DNA from: Pandoraea commovens
GTDB lineage: Bacteria; Pseudomonadota; Gammaproteobacteria; Burkholderiales; Burkholderiaceae
Length of the DNA: 64,000 nt
Reading direction: 5' to 3'
Assembly: GCF_902459615.1 (NCBI RefSeq)
Contig: NZ_CABPSA010000003.1
Location: 310,001 to 374,000, forward strand
The notes beneath the pieces are model-generated. The model did no database searches. It was not told the origin of the DNA and was given only the letters and a program-made list of their open reading frames with translations. Below are positions 1-8,197 of this stretch, in pieces; position 1 is the stretch's first letter; every line of letters starts with the position of its first letter. Both the position numbers and the translations under genes were made by a program.

Positions 1-1
1 C

Positions 2-3000
2 TGGAATCTGCGCGCACGGGAACTCACCTTGCAGGCAGCCGGACGTCCGACGCTCGACGTGCCGGACCTGAGCGCCAAATACCTACCCGCCAGCGACGAT
101 CAGGGCTTGCAAGTCGCGCTCACCGGTCAACGCTTCGACATCGGTGCCGCGATGGCGCTCGTGCCGTCGCTGCCCATCGACGCCCAAACTCGCGACACGC
201 TCGCCAGCTTCCGTCCGCGTGGACGACTCGCCCATTTCGACGTCAGCTATCAGGCACCTAAGCCTCACGGGCCGGGCAATTGGCGCGATCTGCCGGGCAT
301 CAAGCAACTCCCGCCCGAGCGCGACCGTTACCGCGTCGTCGCCGATTTCGAGAGTCTCGGCATCGACAGTGCGCCGAGCCAGCATCCCCCTGCCCGGCCG
401 AACTCGCCGAACGCAGGACGCCCCGGCTTCGCGAATCTGAGCGGTCATATCGACGCGGATCAGTCGCGCGGCAGCCTCACGCTCAATTCGAAGAACGCCA
501 CGCTGGACTTCCCCGGCCGCTTCGACCAGCCGCGCCTCGACCTCGATACGCTCACAGCGCGCACGTCATGGCGCGTGTCGCACTCGGCTACCAAGCGCGA
601 CGCCCCGGCGAACGTGCAGGTGCGTGTCGATGCCGTGCATCTGCAAAACGCCGAACTGACGGGGGACGTGAGCGGTACGTGGCAGAACGGCGGCAAGGGC
701 AACGGGATCGTCGATCTGAAGGGCAATATCGTGCGCGCGAACGCCAATGCCGTACCGCGCTACCTGCCCACCGATATCGGCGCGAGCGTGCGCGACTATC
801 TGCAACGCGCGCTGCTGGCCGGCACCGTGCAGAACGCACCGTTCGCGGTGCAAGGCGATCTCGAAGACTTCCCGTACGGCAAGGGCGGCGGCAAGTTCCG
901 CATCGACATCCCGCTCGTGGACGTGACGTTCAATCCGTCGCCGCTGCGCCCCGGTCATACGGAAGTCTGGCCCGCGTTCGAGAAGGTGCGCGGCAATCTG
1001 CGCTTTGACGCCGACAAGTTGCACATCGCCATCGACAACGGCTCGGTATACGGCGTAACGCTCACGCAGGTGCAGGGCGACATCAACAACATCGGGCAGG
1101 ACGACTCCACGCTCACGCTCAAGGGCGATGCGCGCGGGCCGGCGGCGGACTTCGTCAAATATCTGAACACCAGCCCTGTGGGGCACTGGATCGGCGACTT
1201 CACCGACGAGACGCGCGCGAACGGCAACACACAGCTCGCCATGCAGTTGTCGATGCCGCTCGATCACACCGACCGCTCCAAAGTCACCGGCCGCGCGCGC
1301 TTCCTGCGCAACGACGTGACGCTCATCAACGGATTGCCGATGTTCGGGGCGGTCGACGGTGAACTCGCGTTCACCGAGCGCGGCATTTCGCTCGACAACC
1401 TGCGCGGCACGTTCCTTGGCGGCGACGTACGCGCGTCTGGCGGCAGTCGCGACGACGGCACCATCGTCCTGAACGTCAACGGTCAGATGAGCGCACAGGG
1501 CCTGCGCGAGAATCGCGAGAACGCCACGCTGGCGCAACTGGCCAAGCGCATGACGGGCAGCACGCCCTACACCGCCACGGTAACGGTGCGTCAGGGCATG
1601 ACGGATCTGGCGGTGCAGTCCACACTGGCCGGTCTCGCCGTGAACCTGCCCGCGCCGCTGGGCAAGAGCGCCGAGTCGTCGCTGCCTGCGCGCTTCACGA
1701 TGCGTCCGCAGATGAATCCGGGGGGACGCCGCACCGACACGCTCGACTTCGCCGTGGGCAGCGTGCAGGGCAACTACGTTCAGCAACGTAGCGCCACGAA
1801 TGGTTCGAATGGCGCACGCGTGGAAGTACTGCGCGGCGGCATCGGCATTAACCAGCCTGTGCCCGCACCGCGTGAAGGCGTGCAGGCGAGCGCCCAGTTC
1901 GATACGCTCGACGTGGATGCATGGCGCAGCGTGATCGCGTCGCTCAGCAGCACCGCCGTCACGCCCGGCACGCAAGGCACACCCCCCGCCCCCGCCACGA
2001 CGGCAGCCGCCGCGCGCGACGAATTCGGTGCCCTCACGCCGTATCTGCCGACGCGTCTCGCCCTGCATGCGAAGCAGGTTCGCCTGTTGTCGCGTCAGTG
2101 GCCGGAACTGGTGGTCGGTGCGCAGCGCAACGACCGCGACTGGCAGGTAAGCCTCGCCTCCGAACTCGTCTCCGGATTTGCCGAATGGCACGCGCCGGAC
2201 GAGAAGAACCCGTCGGGCGCGATCCGTGCACGTCTGGCGAAACTCGTGATTCCGCGCGAAGACCACGGCAGCGACGTGCTCACGCAAGTGCTCGACGAGC
2301 CGAGCGACGAATTCCCCGCCATCGACGTCGTCGCCAATGATTTCGTGCTGCGCGACAAGCCGCTCGGCCGCCTGCAACTCAACGCGCACAACGACATCGA
2401 GGACGGTGTGCCCGTCTGGCAACTCACCAAGCTGTCGCTGAGCAACAGCGCCGCCACGCTGGATGTGAAGGGCAACTGGCGTACGTCGCGCCGTCGCGCC
2501 GCCGTGGCAGCCGCAGCAGGCAAGGACGACGACGACGTGCCACGCCGCACGGTGCTCGACTTCAATCTCGACGTGAAGGACGCTGGCGGTCTGCTCGACC
2601 GTCTGGGCCTGCCCAAGACGCTCAAGGACGGCTCAGGCACCGTCTCCGGCCGCTTCGGCTGGCGCGGCGGCCCCGACGCGATCGACTACCCGACGCTGGG
2701 CGGGCGCGTGGCCATCGAGCTCAAGCGCGGGCAGATCCTGAAGGCCGATCCGGGGCTGGCGAAGCTGCTGGGCATTCTGTCGGTCCAGACGCTCGCCAAG
2801 ATTCTGACCTTCGACTTCAACAGCGTGATCGGTAGCGGTCTGCCGTTCGACAGCATCAACGGCAACGTCACCATGCAGGGCGGCGTGGCAAATACCAACG
2901 ATCTGACGATCAACGCCAGCATGGCGACTATCAAGATCGACGGCCACACCGATCTCGCGCGCGAGACGCAGGACCTGAATGCACTGGTGCTGCCGAAGAT

Positions 3001-3262
3001 CAACGCGGCGTCGGCATCGCTGGCGTTTGCGATCATCAACCCGGCGCTGGGCATCGGCTCGTTCTTCGCGCAACTGGCGTTGGGCGATCAGCTCTCGCGC
3101 ACACTCTCGACGACGTATCACGTCACCGGCTCCTGGGACAATCCGGTCATCGGACAGGCCTCCGGCAATAAGAGTAAGATCGATGCATCCCCGGAAACCC
3201 GGCCGGAAGCGCTCAACAACGCCTCGGGCGTCGCCTCTCCGGCCGGCATGCGCGGCAACTGA
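2..3262 (+). CDS. yhdP: YhdP family AsmA-like envelope protein, 5'-truncated by the window edge
   Basis: The reading frame is open from the first bases of the window, so the N-terminus (membrane anchor and start) lies outside; about 1086 residues are visible against roughly 1300 for the family. The visible part has the repeating beta-rich pattern of YhdP/AsmA-like proteins and ends in an AsmA-type C-terminal domain (residues around 890-1010 of the visible part, including LLGILSVQTLAKILTFDF). Family knowledge: YhdP is an inner-membrane-anchored, periplasm-spanning bridge protein implicated in phospholipid transport to the outer membrane. The following nitrilase and tldD genes in the same direction form an arrangement common in Burkholderiales. 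A TTG at 29 is only an internal codon, not a credible start. Confidence 0.9.
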   Translation, partial: WNLRARELTLQAAGRPTLDVPDLSAKYLPASDDQGLQVALTGQRFDIGAAMALVPSLPIDAQTRDTLASFRPRGRLAHFDVSYQAPKPHGPGNWRDLPGIKQLPPERDRYRVVADFESLGIDSAPSQHPPARPNSPNAGRPGFANLSGHIDADQSRGSLTLNSKNATLDFPGRFDQPRLDLDTLTARTSWRVSHSATKRDAPANVQVRVDAVHLQNAELTGDVSGTWQNGGKGNGIVDLKGNIVRANANAVPRYLPTDIGASVRDYLQRALLAGTVQNAPFAVQGDLEDFPYGKGGGKFRIDIPLVDVTFNPSPLRPGHTEVWPAFEKVRGNLRFDADKLHIAIDNGSVYGVTLTQVQGDINNIGQDDSTLTLKGDARGPAADFVKYLNTSPVGHWIGDFTDETRANGNTQLAMQLSMPLDHTDRSKVTGRARFLRNDVTLINGLPMFGAVDGELAFTERGISLDNLRGTFLGGDVRASGGSRDDGTIVLNVNGQMSAQGLRENRENATLAQLAKRMTGSTPYTATVTVRQGMTDLAVQSTLAGLAVNLPAPLGKSAESSLPARFTMRPQMNPGGRRTDTLDFAVGSVQGNYVQQRSATNGSNGARVEVLRGGIGINQPVPAPREGVQASAQFDTLDVDAWRSVIASLSSTAVTPGTQGTPPAPATTAAAARDEFGALTPYLPTRLALHAKQVRLLSRQWPELVVGAQRNDRDWQVSLASELVSGFAEWHAPDEKNPSGAIRARLAKLVIPREDHGSDVLTQVLDEPSDEFPAIDVVANDFVLRDKPLGRLQLNAHNDIEDGVPVWQLTKLSLSNSAATLDVKGNWRTSRRRAAVAAAAGKDDDDVPRRTVLDFNLDVKDAGGLLDRLGLPKTLKDGSGTVSGRFGWRGGPDAIDYPTLGGRVAIELKRGQILKADPGLAKLLGILSVQTLAKILTFDFNSVIGSGLPFDSINGNVTMQGGVANTNDLTINASMATIKIDGHTDLARETQDLNALVLPKINAASASLAFAIINPALGIGSFFAQLALGDQLSRTLSTTYHVTGSWDNPVIGQASGNKSKIDASPETRPEALNNASGVASPAGMRGN

Positions 3263-3282
3263 GCCCCCGACATCAGCAATCC

Positions 3283-4140
3283 ATGACGAGTCCCGATACG
3301 AAGTCAACCGTCCAGCCCGCCCCGACCGGCGCGTCCGTTCGCGTGGCTGCCGCGCAAATGGTGAGCGCGCCCGACGTCGACCGGAACCTGCGCGAAGCCG
3401 CCCGTCTGGTGGCCGAAGCGGCAGATGCCGGGGCCGAGCTGGTGCTGTTGCCGGAGTATTTCTGCTACATGGGCCAGCGCGACACCGACAAGCTCGCACT
3501 GCGCGAAACGCCGGGCAGCGGTCCGATTCAGGACTTTCTGGCGGAAACGGCGCGCCGCTACGGCGTCTGGCTGATCGGCGGCACGCTGCCGCTGGCCGCG
3601 CCGGAGCCTGAGCGGGTGCTCAACACGACGCTGGTCTTCGCACCGGACGGCGCACCCGCCGCGCGCTACGACAAGATCCACCTGTTCAACTTCGTCAAAG
3701 GCGAGGAAGCCTATGACGAAGCGCGCACCATTCGTCCCGGCGACGCTGTACGCACGTTTGAAGCGCCGTTCGGGCGCGTGGGCCTGTCGGTGTGCTACGA
3801 CCTGCGTTTTCCCGAGTTGTACCGGGCGATGGGCGACTGTACGCTCATGGTCGTACCCGCCGCCTTTACCTACACCACGGGCCGTGCGCACTGGGAATTG
3901 CTGCTGCGTGCGCGGGCCGTCGAAAACCAGTGCTACGTGCTGGCGTCCGCGCAGGGCGGGCACCACGAGAACGGGCGGCGCACCTGGGGGCATTCCATGC
4001 TGATCGACCCGTGGGGCGAGATCGTCGCCCAGCGCGAAGCGGAAGGCGCTGGCGTGGTCGTGGGCGAGATCGATCCGGCCCGGCTGGTCGGCGTTCGCCA
4101 GAGTCTGCCCGCCTGGCGTCACCGCGTGCTGCAGGGCTGA
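3283..4140 (+). CDS. Carbon-nitrogen hydrolase (Nit/omega-amidase-like)
   Basis: A 285-aa member of the nitrilase superfamily. The catalytic triad can be read directly: Glu58 in LVLLPEYF, Lys131 in YDKIHLF and Cys171 in VGLSVCYDLRFPE. Length and motifs match the Nit1/Nit2-like branch, whose characterised members hydrolyse deaminated glutathione or alpha-keto acid amides (metabolite repair); the exact substrate cannot be read from sequence. The gene starts 20 bp after yhdP and is followed at 104 bp by tldD on the same strand, so the three are probably co-transcribed. Cytoplasmic, with no signal peptide. Confidence 0.9.
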   Translation: MTSPDTKSTVQPAPTGASVRVAAAQMVSAPDVDRNLREAARLVAEAADAGAELVLLPEYFCYMGQRDTDKLALRETPGSGPIQDFLAETARRYGVWLIGGTLPLAAPEPERVLNTTLVFAPDGAPAARYDKIHLFNFVKGEEAYDEARTIRPGDAVRTFEAPFGRVGLSVCYDLRFPELYRAMGDCTLMVVPAAFTYTTGRAHWELLLRARAVENQCYVLASAQGGHHENGRRTWGHSMLIDPWGEIVAQREAEGAGVVVGEIDPARLVGVRQSLPAWRHRVLQG

Positions 4141-4244
4141 CCGATATGTCCCGCACCTGCACCCCGCACCGCGTTGATTTCGCCATGTTGACTTCGACGA
4201 ATTCGCCCTCATCTACCGAATACATTTCCTTGGCCTGACACCGC

Positions 4245-5705
4245 ATGAAAATCATCGACACCGGCATCCAGAATCTGGCCACGGCCCGCGAGCTGCTGCT
4301 CACGCCGTACGGCCTCGACGAAAGCCATCTCCAACGCGCGCTCGGCGACATCTTCACGCACCGCGTGGATTACGCCGATCTGTACTTCCAGTACACCCGC
4401 AGCGAAGCGTGGAGCCTGGAGGAAGGCATCGTCAAATCGGGTTCGTTCTCGATCGATCAGGGCGTGGGCGTGCGCGCCATCGTGGGCGATCGCACCGCGT
4501 TCGCGTACTCGGACGACATCTCCGAGATTGCGCTCAAAGACGCCGCAGCGGCCACGCGCAGCATCGCCACGGCCGGACGCGGACGCGTGAAGGTCGGCAG
4601 CAAGCTGGCCAGCGCCACCGGCCACGGGCTGTACCTGCCGTCCGATCCGCTCGCCTCGCTCGACGCCAACGGCAAAGTCGCGCTGCTCGAACGTATCGAG
4701 AAGCTCGCCCGTGCGCGCGATCCGCGTGTGTCGCAGGTCATGGCCGGTCTGGCCGGTGAATACGACGTCGTTCTCGTGGCCCGTAGCGACGGCGTGATCG
4801 CCGCCGACGTGCGCCCGCTCGTGCGCGTGTCCGTCACCGTCATCGTCGAATCCAACGGCCGTCGTGAAATCGGCAACAGCGGCGGCGGTGCGCGTCTCGA
4901 CTACGCCTACTTCACCGACGACCTGCTCGAAAAGTACGTCAAGGAAGCTGTGGACGGCGCCATCGTCAAGCTCGACGCCCGCCCGGCACCGGCCGGTGCG
5001 ATGACCGTCGTGCTCGGCCCGGGCTGGCCCGGCGTGCTGCTGCACGAAGCCATCGGCCACGGACTGGAAGGCGACTTCAACCGCAAGGGCTCGTCGGCGT
5101 TCTCCGGACGTCTGGGCGAGCGTGTGGCGGCCAAGGGCGTCACGGTGGTGGATGACGGCACGCTGTCGAACCGCCGTGGCTCGCTGAACATCGACGACGA
5201 AGGCAATCCGACGCAGTGCACCACGCTCATCGAAGACGGCATTCTCAAGGGCTATATGCAAGACAGCCTGAATGCGCGCCTGATGAAGATGCCGGTCACG
5301 GGCAACGGCCGCCGCGAGTCGTATGCCGCACTGCCGATGCCGCGCATGACCAACACGTACATGCTCGGTGGCGACAAGGACCCCGAGGAAATCATCAAGT
5401 CGGTCAAACATGGGCTGTACGCCGTGAACTTCGGCGGCGGTCAGGTCGACATCACCAACGGCAAGTTCGTGTTTTCGATGTCCGAGGCGTACATGATCGA
5501 GGACGGCAAGATCACGTACCCGGTCAAGGGCGCGACGCTCATCGGCAACGGCCCGGAATCGCTCAAGGACGTGACGATGATCGGCAACGACATGTCGCTG
5601 GACTCGGGCGTGGGCGTGTGCGGCAAGGAAGGCCAGAGCGTGCCGGTGGGCGTGGGCCAGCCGACGCTGCGCATCGAAAACATGACGGTCGGCGGTACGG
5701 CCTGA
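4245..5705 (+). CDS. tldD: Metalloprotease TldD
   Basis: A 486-aa protein of the PmbA/TldD metalloprotease family. The zinc-binding HExxxH motif is visible as [11 protein letters not shown] at about residues 267-277. The C-terminal half carries the conserved glycine-rich segments of the family (for example [18 protein letters not shown] and [17 protein letters not shown]). Family knowledge: TldD works as a heterodimer with TldE (PmbA) to degrade unfolded peptides and to cut leader peptides of some modified peptides such as microcin B17. No tldE lies in this window. The gene is followed by a clear rho-independent terminator. Confidence 0.95.
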   Translation: MKIIDTGIQNLATARELLLTPYGLDESHLQRALGDIFTHRVDYADLYFQYTRSEAWSLEEGIVKSGSFSIDQGVGVRAIVGDRTAFAYSDDISEIALKDAAAATRSIATAGRGRVKVGSKLASATGHGLYLPSDPLASLDANGKVALLERIEKLARARDPRVSQVMAGLAGEYDVVLVARSDGVIAADVRPLVRVSVTVIVESNGRREIGNSGGGARLDYAYFTDDLLEKYVKEAVDGAIVKLDARPAPAGAMTVVLGPGWPGVLLHEAIGHGLEGDFNRKGSSAFSGRLGERVAAKGVTVVDDGTLSNRRGSLNIDDEGNPTQCTTLIEDGILKGYMQDSLNARLMKMPVTGNGRRESYAALPMPRMTNTYMLGGDKDPEEIIKSVKHGLYAVNFGGGQVDITNGKFVFSMSEAYMIEDGKITYPVKGATLIGNGPESLKDVTMIGNDMSLDSGVGVCGKEGQSVPVGVGQPTLRIENMTVGGTA

Positions 5706-5751
5706 TCGACACGGTTTGCGCACTGCAAAAAATGCGTAAAGCTTAGCAAGG

Positions 5752-5775
5752 CGCCCGGGTCAAACCGGGCGTTTT
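5752..5775 (+). terminator. Rho-independent terminator after tldD
   Basis: A 7-bp GC stem, CGCCCGG (5752-5758) and CCGGGCG (5765-5771), is followed by TTTT. It sits 47 bp past the tldD stop and separates the yhdP-nit-tldD unit from the aroG leader region. Confidence 0.8.
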
Positions 5776-5872
5776 CGCATGTTTTCAGAAAAACGTGATT
5801 TTTTGATGCAAAACGTCACGCAAAAATACGGAGATTCCGCGCGTTTTCCCACCGATCAGCGGCCCCACGCGG

Positions 5873-5901
5873 TTGCAGCGTCATTCGATTAGGCGTATAA
5901 A
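5873..5901 (+). promoter_or_regulatory. Sigma-70 promoter of the aroG leader transcript
   Basis: TTGCAG (5873-5878) and TATAAA (5896-5901) are separated by exactly 17 bp. The -10 matches the consensus at 5 of 6 positions; the -35 is weak (3 of 6). Transcription would begin near 5908, about 29 nt before the first AUG of the leader peptide. Confidence 0.65.
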
Positions 5902-5936
5902 GTTGTTTCTGTGCACGGCAAACCGCCTGCAAAGCA

Positions 5937-6035
5937 ATGTCCAAGACATCCTTCATGACCGCCAATAAGTTTTACTTTTACTTTTTTGCGTATCTCACAC
6001 CGCTGGCGGATGGAGAGGGACAGTTGCAGCAGTAA
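5937..6035 (+). CDS. Phe/Tyr-rich leader peptide of the aroG attenuator
   Basis: A 32-codon ORF (ATG 5937, TAA 6033-6035) whose central stretch reads KFYFYFFAY, with Phe codons at 5970, 5976, 5982 and 5985 and Tyr codons at 5973, 5979 and 5991. An internal ATG at 5955 would give a 26-aa version. Neither start has a strong Shine-Dalgarno sequence. The run of Phe/Tyr codons followed by a terminator and a DAHP-synthase gene is the classic layout of an attenuation leader: shortage of charged tRNA-Phe or tRNA-Tyr stalls the ribosome on these codons. The peptide itself presumably has no function beyond being translated. Confidence 0.85.
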   Translation: MSKTSFMTANKFYFYFFAYLTPLADGEGQLQQ

Positions 6036-6085
6036 GCACCGAACGAATCCTGAAAAACCGCCAGCGAGTCTGGCGGTTTTTTTTT
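6001..6085 (+). promoter_or_regulatory. Transcription attenuator (antiterminator plus terminator) of aroG
   Basis: Terminator: CCGCCAG (6058-6064), loop CGAGT, CTGGCGG (6070-6076), then nine T residues (6077-6085), with flanking A residues able to extend the stem. Antiterminator: CGCTGGCGG at 6001-6009 is perfectly complementary (9 bp) to 6058-6066, which includes the whole 5' arm of the terminator. The two structures are therefore mutually exclusive. A ribosome stalled on the Phe/Tyr codons (5970-5993) leaves much of 6001-6009 free and aroG is read; a ribosome reaching the stop at 6033 covers it and the terminator forms. CCGCC at 5923-5927 could additionally pair with 6005-6009 as a protector. 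Confidence 0.88.
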
Positions 6086-6137
6086 GACCCGAATCCCGAG
6101 AAACGAACCGCAGTCCGAACTGCCCAGGAGAAAAAAC

Positions 6138-7211
6138 ATGCCTCCCCACAACACCGATGATGTCCGTATTCGTGAACTCAAGGAACTGACGCCCCCGGCG
6201 CACCTGATCCGCGAATACCCGTGCTCGGAAAAGAGCGCGGATCTCATCCATCGCTCGCGTGGCGCCATTCATCGCGTGCTGCACGGCATGGAAGACCGTT
6301 TGGTCGTCATCATCGGCCCGTGCTCGATTCACGACCCGAAGGCTGCGCTGGAATACGCGGCGCGTCTGGTCGAGCAACGCGAACGTCTGAAGGGCGAGCT
6401 GGAAATCGTGATGCGCGTGTACTTCGAAAAGCCGCGCACGACGGTGGGCTGGAAGGGTCTGATCAACGACCCGCACATGGACAACAGCTTCAAGATCAAC
6501 GACGGTCTGCGTCTGGCGCGCGAACTGCTCGCCCAGATCAACGAGATGGGCCTGCCCGCCGGCACGGAATACCTCGACATGATCAGCCCGCAGTACATCG
6601 CCGATCTCGTGTCGTGGGGTGCCATCGGCGCACGCACCACTGAATCGCAGGTGCACCGCGAACTCGCGTCGGGCCTGTCGTGCCCGGTCGGCTTCAAGAA
6701 CGGCACCGACGGCAACGTGAAGATCGCCGTGGACGCCATCAAGGCCGCATCGCAGCCGCACCATTTCCTGTCGGTGACGAAGGGCGGCCACTCGGCCATC
6801 GTCTCGACGGCAGGTAATGAAGACTGCCACCTGATCCTGCGTGGCGGCAAAGCGCCGAACTACGACGCCGCCAGCGTGCAAATCGCCTGCGACGACATCG
6901 CCAAGCAAGGTCTGGCCGCGCGCGTGATGATCGACGCATCGCACGCCAACAGCCAGAAGAAACACGAGAACCAGATCCCGGTGTGCGACGACATCGCCCG
7001 CCAGATCGCCGGTGGCGACGATCGCATCATCGGCGTGATGGTCGAGTCGCACCTCGTTGCCGGTCGTCAGGACCATGTGCCGGGCAAGGAACTGACCTAC
7101 GGTCAGAGCATTACCGACGCCTGCATCAACTGGGAAGACAGCCTGAAGGTGCTCGACACGCTGGCCGACGCCGTGCGCGCCCGCCGCGTGGCACGCGGCG
7201 CTGGCAACTGA
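6138..7211 (+). CDS. aroG: 3-deoxy-7-phosphoheptulonate (DAHP) synthase, class I, AroG type
   Basis: A 357-aa class I DAHP synthase that condenses phosphoenolpyruvate and erythrose 4-phosphate, the first step of the shikimate pathway. It shows VIIGPCSIHDP, the conserved EKPRTTVGWKGLINDPHMD block and SWGAIGARTTESQVHRE, close to E. coli AroG throughout, and keeps the Phe-pocket-like segments ELASGLS and HHFLSVTK. I chose ATG 6138 because AGGAG lies 7 bp upstream; an upstream in-frame start at 6084 would overlap the terminator's T-run and adds 18 unconserved residues. The preceding Phe/Tyr attenuator suggests control by Phe and/or Tyr supply in addition to allosteric inhibition (inference). Confidence 0.95.
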   Translation: MPPHNTDDVRIRELKELTPPAHLIREYPCSEKSADLIHRSRGAIHRVLHGMEDRLVVIIGPCSIHDPKAALEYAARLVEQRERLKGELEIVMRVYFEKPRTTVGWKGLINDPHMDNSFKINDGLRLARELLAQINEMGLPAGTEYLDMISPQYIADLVSWGAIGARTTESQVHRELASGLSCPVGFKNGTDGNVKIAVDAIKAASQPHHFLSVTKGGHSAIVSTAGNEDCHLILRGGKAPNYDAASVQIACDDIAKQGLAARVMIDASHANSQKKHENQIPVCDDIARQIAGGDDRIIGVMVESHLVAGRQDHVPGKELTYGQSITDACINWEDSLKVLDTLADAVRARRVARGAGN

Positions 7212-7243
7212 TCGACATCAGTCAGCGAAGACGTAAGCAAGCG

Positions 7244-7277
7244 AAGGGCGGCCGATGAACCATCGGTCGCCCTTTTT
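7244..7277. terminator. Terminator between convergent aroG and the cobalamin adenosyltransferase
   Basis: A 14-bp stem pairs 7244-7257 with 7261-7274 (one G-U pair, loop AAC) and runs into TTTTT (7273-7277). A-rich sequence on the other side is limited, so it mainly serves aroG, but as a strong hairpin it may also stop transcripts from the convergent gene. Confidence 0.8.
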
Positions 7278-7326
7278 GCATCCTGAATATGTCCGCAGTC
7301 GGCGAAGGCGTGAGCGCCCTGCCTTC

Positions 7327-7890
7327 TTACTCGACTTCGCCCTTCGTACGCTCTCGCTGCCAGAGCACGTCGCTGCCGCCACCTGCACGGTTGAGTACAC
7401 GGGCGAGCACGAACATCAGGTCCGACAAACGATTGACGTATTGACGCGGGGCGGGTGCGACGGTCTCGTCGGCCCCCAGCGCCACCATCGCCCGCTCGGC
7501 TCGGCGCGACACCGTGCGCACCACGTGCGCAAGTGTTGCGGCGCGCGTGCCGCCCGGCAGAATGAACTCCTTGAGCGGCGGCAGATCGGCGTTGTAGTGC
7601 GCCAGCCACTCGTCGAGCTTGGCTACCTGAGCATCCGTCAGCAATGTGTGACGGGGCATGCTCAGTTCGCCACCGAGATCGAACAGGTCGTGCTGAATAT
7701 CGAGCAGCATGGCCCGCACGTCCTGCGGCAGGTCCTCGCACAGCAGCACGCCGATATGCGAATTGGTCTCATCGATCTCGCCAATGGCGACGATCCGCAG
7801 GCTGAACTTGTCGACGCGTGCGCCGTCGCCCAGGCCGGTCTTGCCACCGTCACCGGTACGCGTGACGATCTTGCTCAAACGATTCCCCAT
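7327..7890 (-). CDS. Cob(I)yrinic acid a,c-diamide / cobalamin adenosyltransferase, PduO type
   Basis: A 187-aa protein with the N-terminal PduO-type signature KIVTRTGDGGKTGLGDG followed by RVDKFSLRIVAIGEIDETNSHIG, and the C-terminal block VRTVSRRAERAMVAL...YVNRLSDLMFVLAR. It transfers adenosyl from ATP to cob(I)alamin to make coenzyme B12. The start MGNRLSKIV (7890) is chosen because conservation begins there; a longer in-frame extension to 7998 is arginine/cysteine-rich and unlike the family. No cobalamin riboswitch could be recognised upstream. Convergent with aroG. Confidence 0.92.
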   Translation of the reverse strand: MGNRLSKIVTRTGDGGKTGLGDGARVDKFSLRIVAIGEIDETNSHIGVLLCEDLPQDVRAMLLDIQHDLFDLGGELSMPRHTLLTDAQVAKLDEWLAHYNADLPPLKEFILPGGTRAATLAHVVRTVSRRAERAMVALGADETVAPAPRQYVNRLSDLMFVLARVLNRAGGGSDVLWQRERTKGEVE

Positions 7891-8025
7891 CTTCTGACAC
7901 CTACCCCTTGCGGCACATCTTGCCCGCCGGCCCCTGTTCGGGCACCGGACGACCTGCCTTTTTGATTGAAATTGACCGCACAGCCATCGCCTGCCCATTT
8001 TTCAGCCAATTCCGATGGCACTCAG

Positions 8026-8045
8026 ATACGGCAAGTCCGTATGAT
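8026..8045 (+). promoter_or_regulatory. Operator-like palindrome overlapping a -10 box upstream of the Dld-like gene
   Basis: The perfect inverted repeat ATACGG-caagt-CCGTAT (8026-8042) overlaps TATGAT (8040-8045), a plausible -10 element directed at the gene starting at 8198. The -35 region is poor, which would suit an activator- or repressor-controlled promoter. The rest of the 307-bp interval 7891-8197 shows no gene. The regulator is unknown. Confidence 0.4.
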
Positions 8046-8197
8046 ATGACGCAAAGTGTGGGGAAAAACGCCGTCACAGCGTAAAATCCCCGCTCATGAG
8101 GTGTCAGGGCGTGCACCGCGCGCCCGAGACCCCGCCCGATATGGTGTCCGCCTGCGCCCACCGGCCGTGGCGGCCCGGAGACCCGAAGGAGAAAGCC

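Noticed and set aside
566-2422. 618-codon open frame on the minus strand inside yhdP
   Set aside because: High-GC shadow: composition is Arg/His/Val-rich without domain sense, and yhdP on the other strand is clearly conserved.
4209-5723. 504-codon open frame on the minus strand opposite tldD
   Set aside because: Shadow of tldD; no motif, no ribosome site.
5889-7076. 395-codon open frame opposite aroG and its leader
   Set aside because: Shadow; would overlap the attenuator and shows no family pattern.
7891-8197. Possible cobalamin riboswitch before the adenosyltransferase
   Set aside because: No B12-box-like conserved sequence could be found on the minus strand here.
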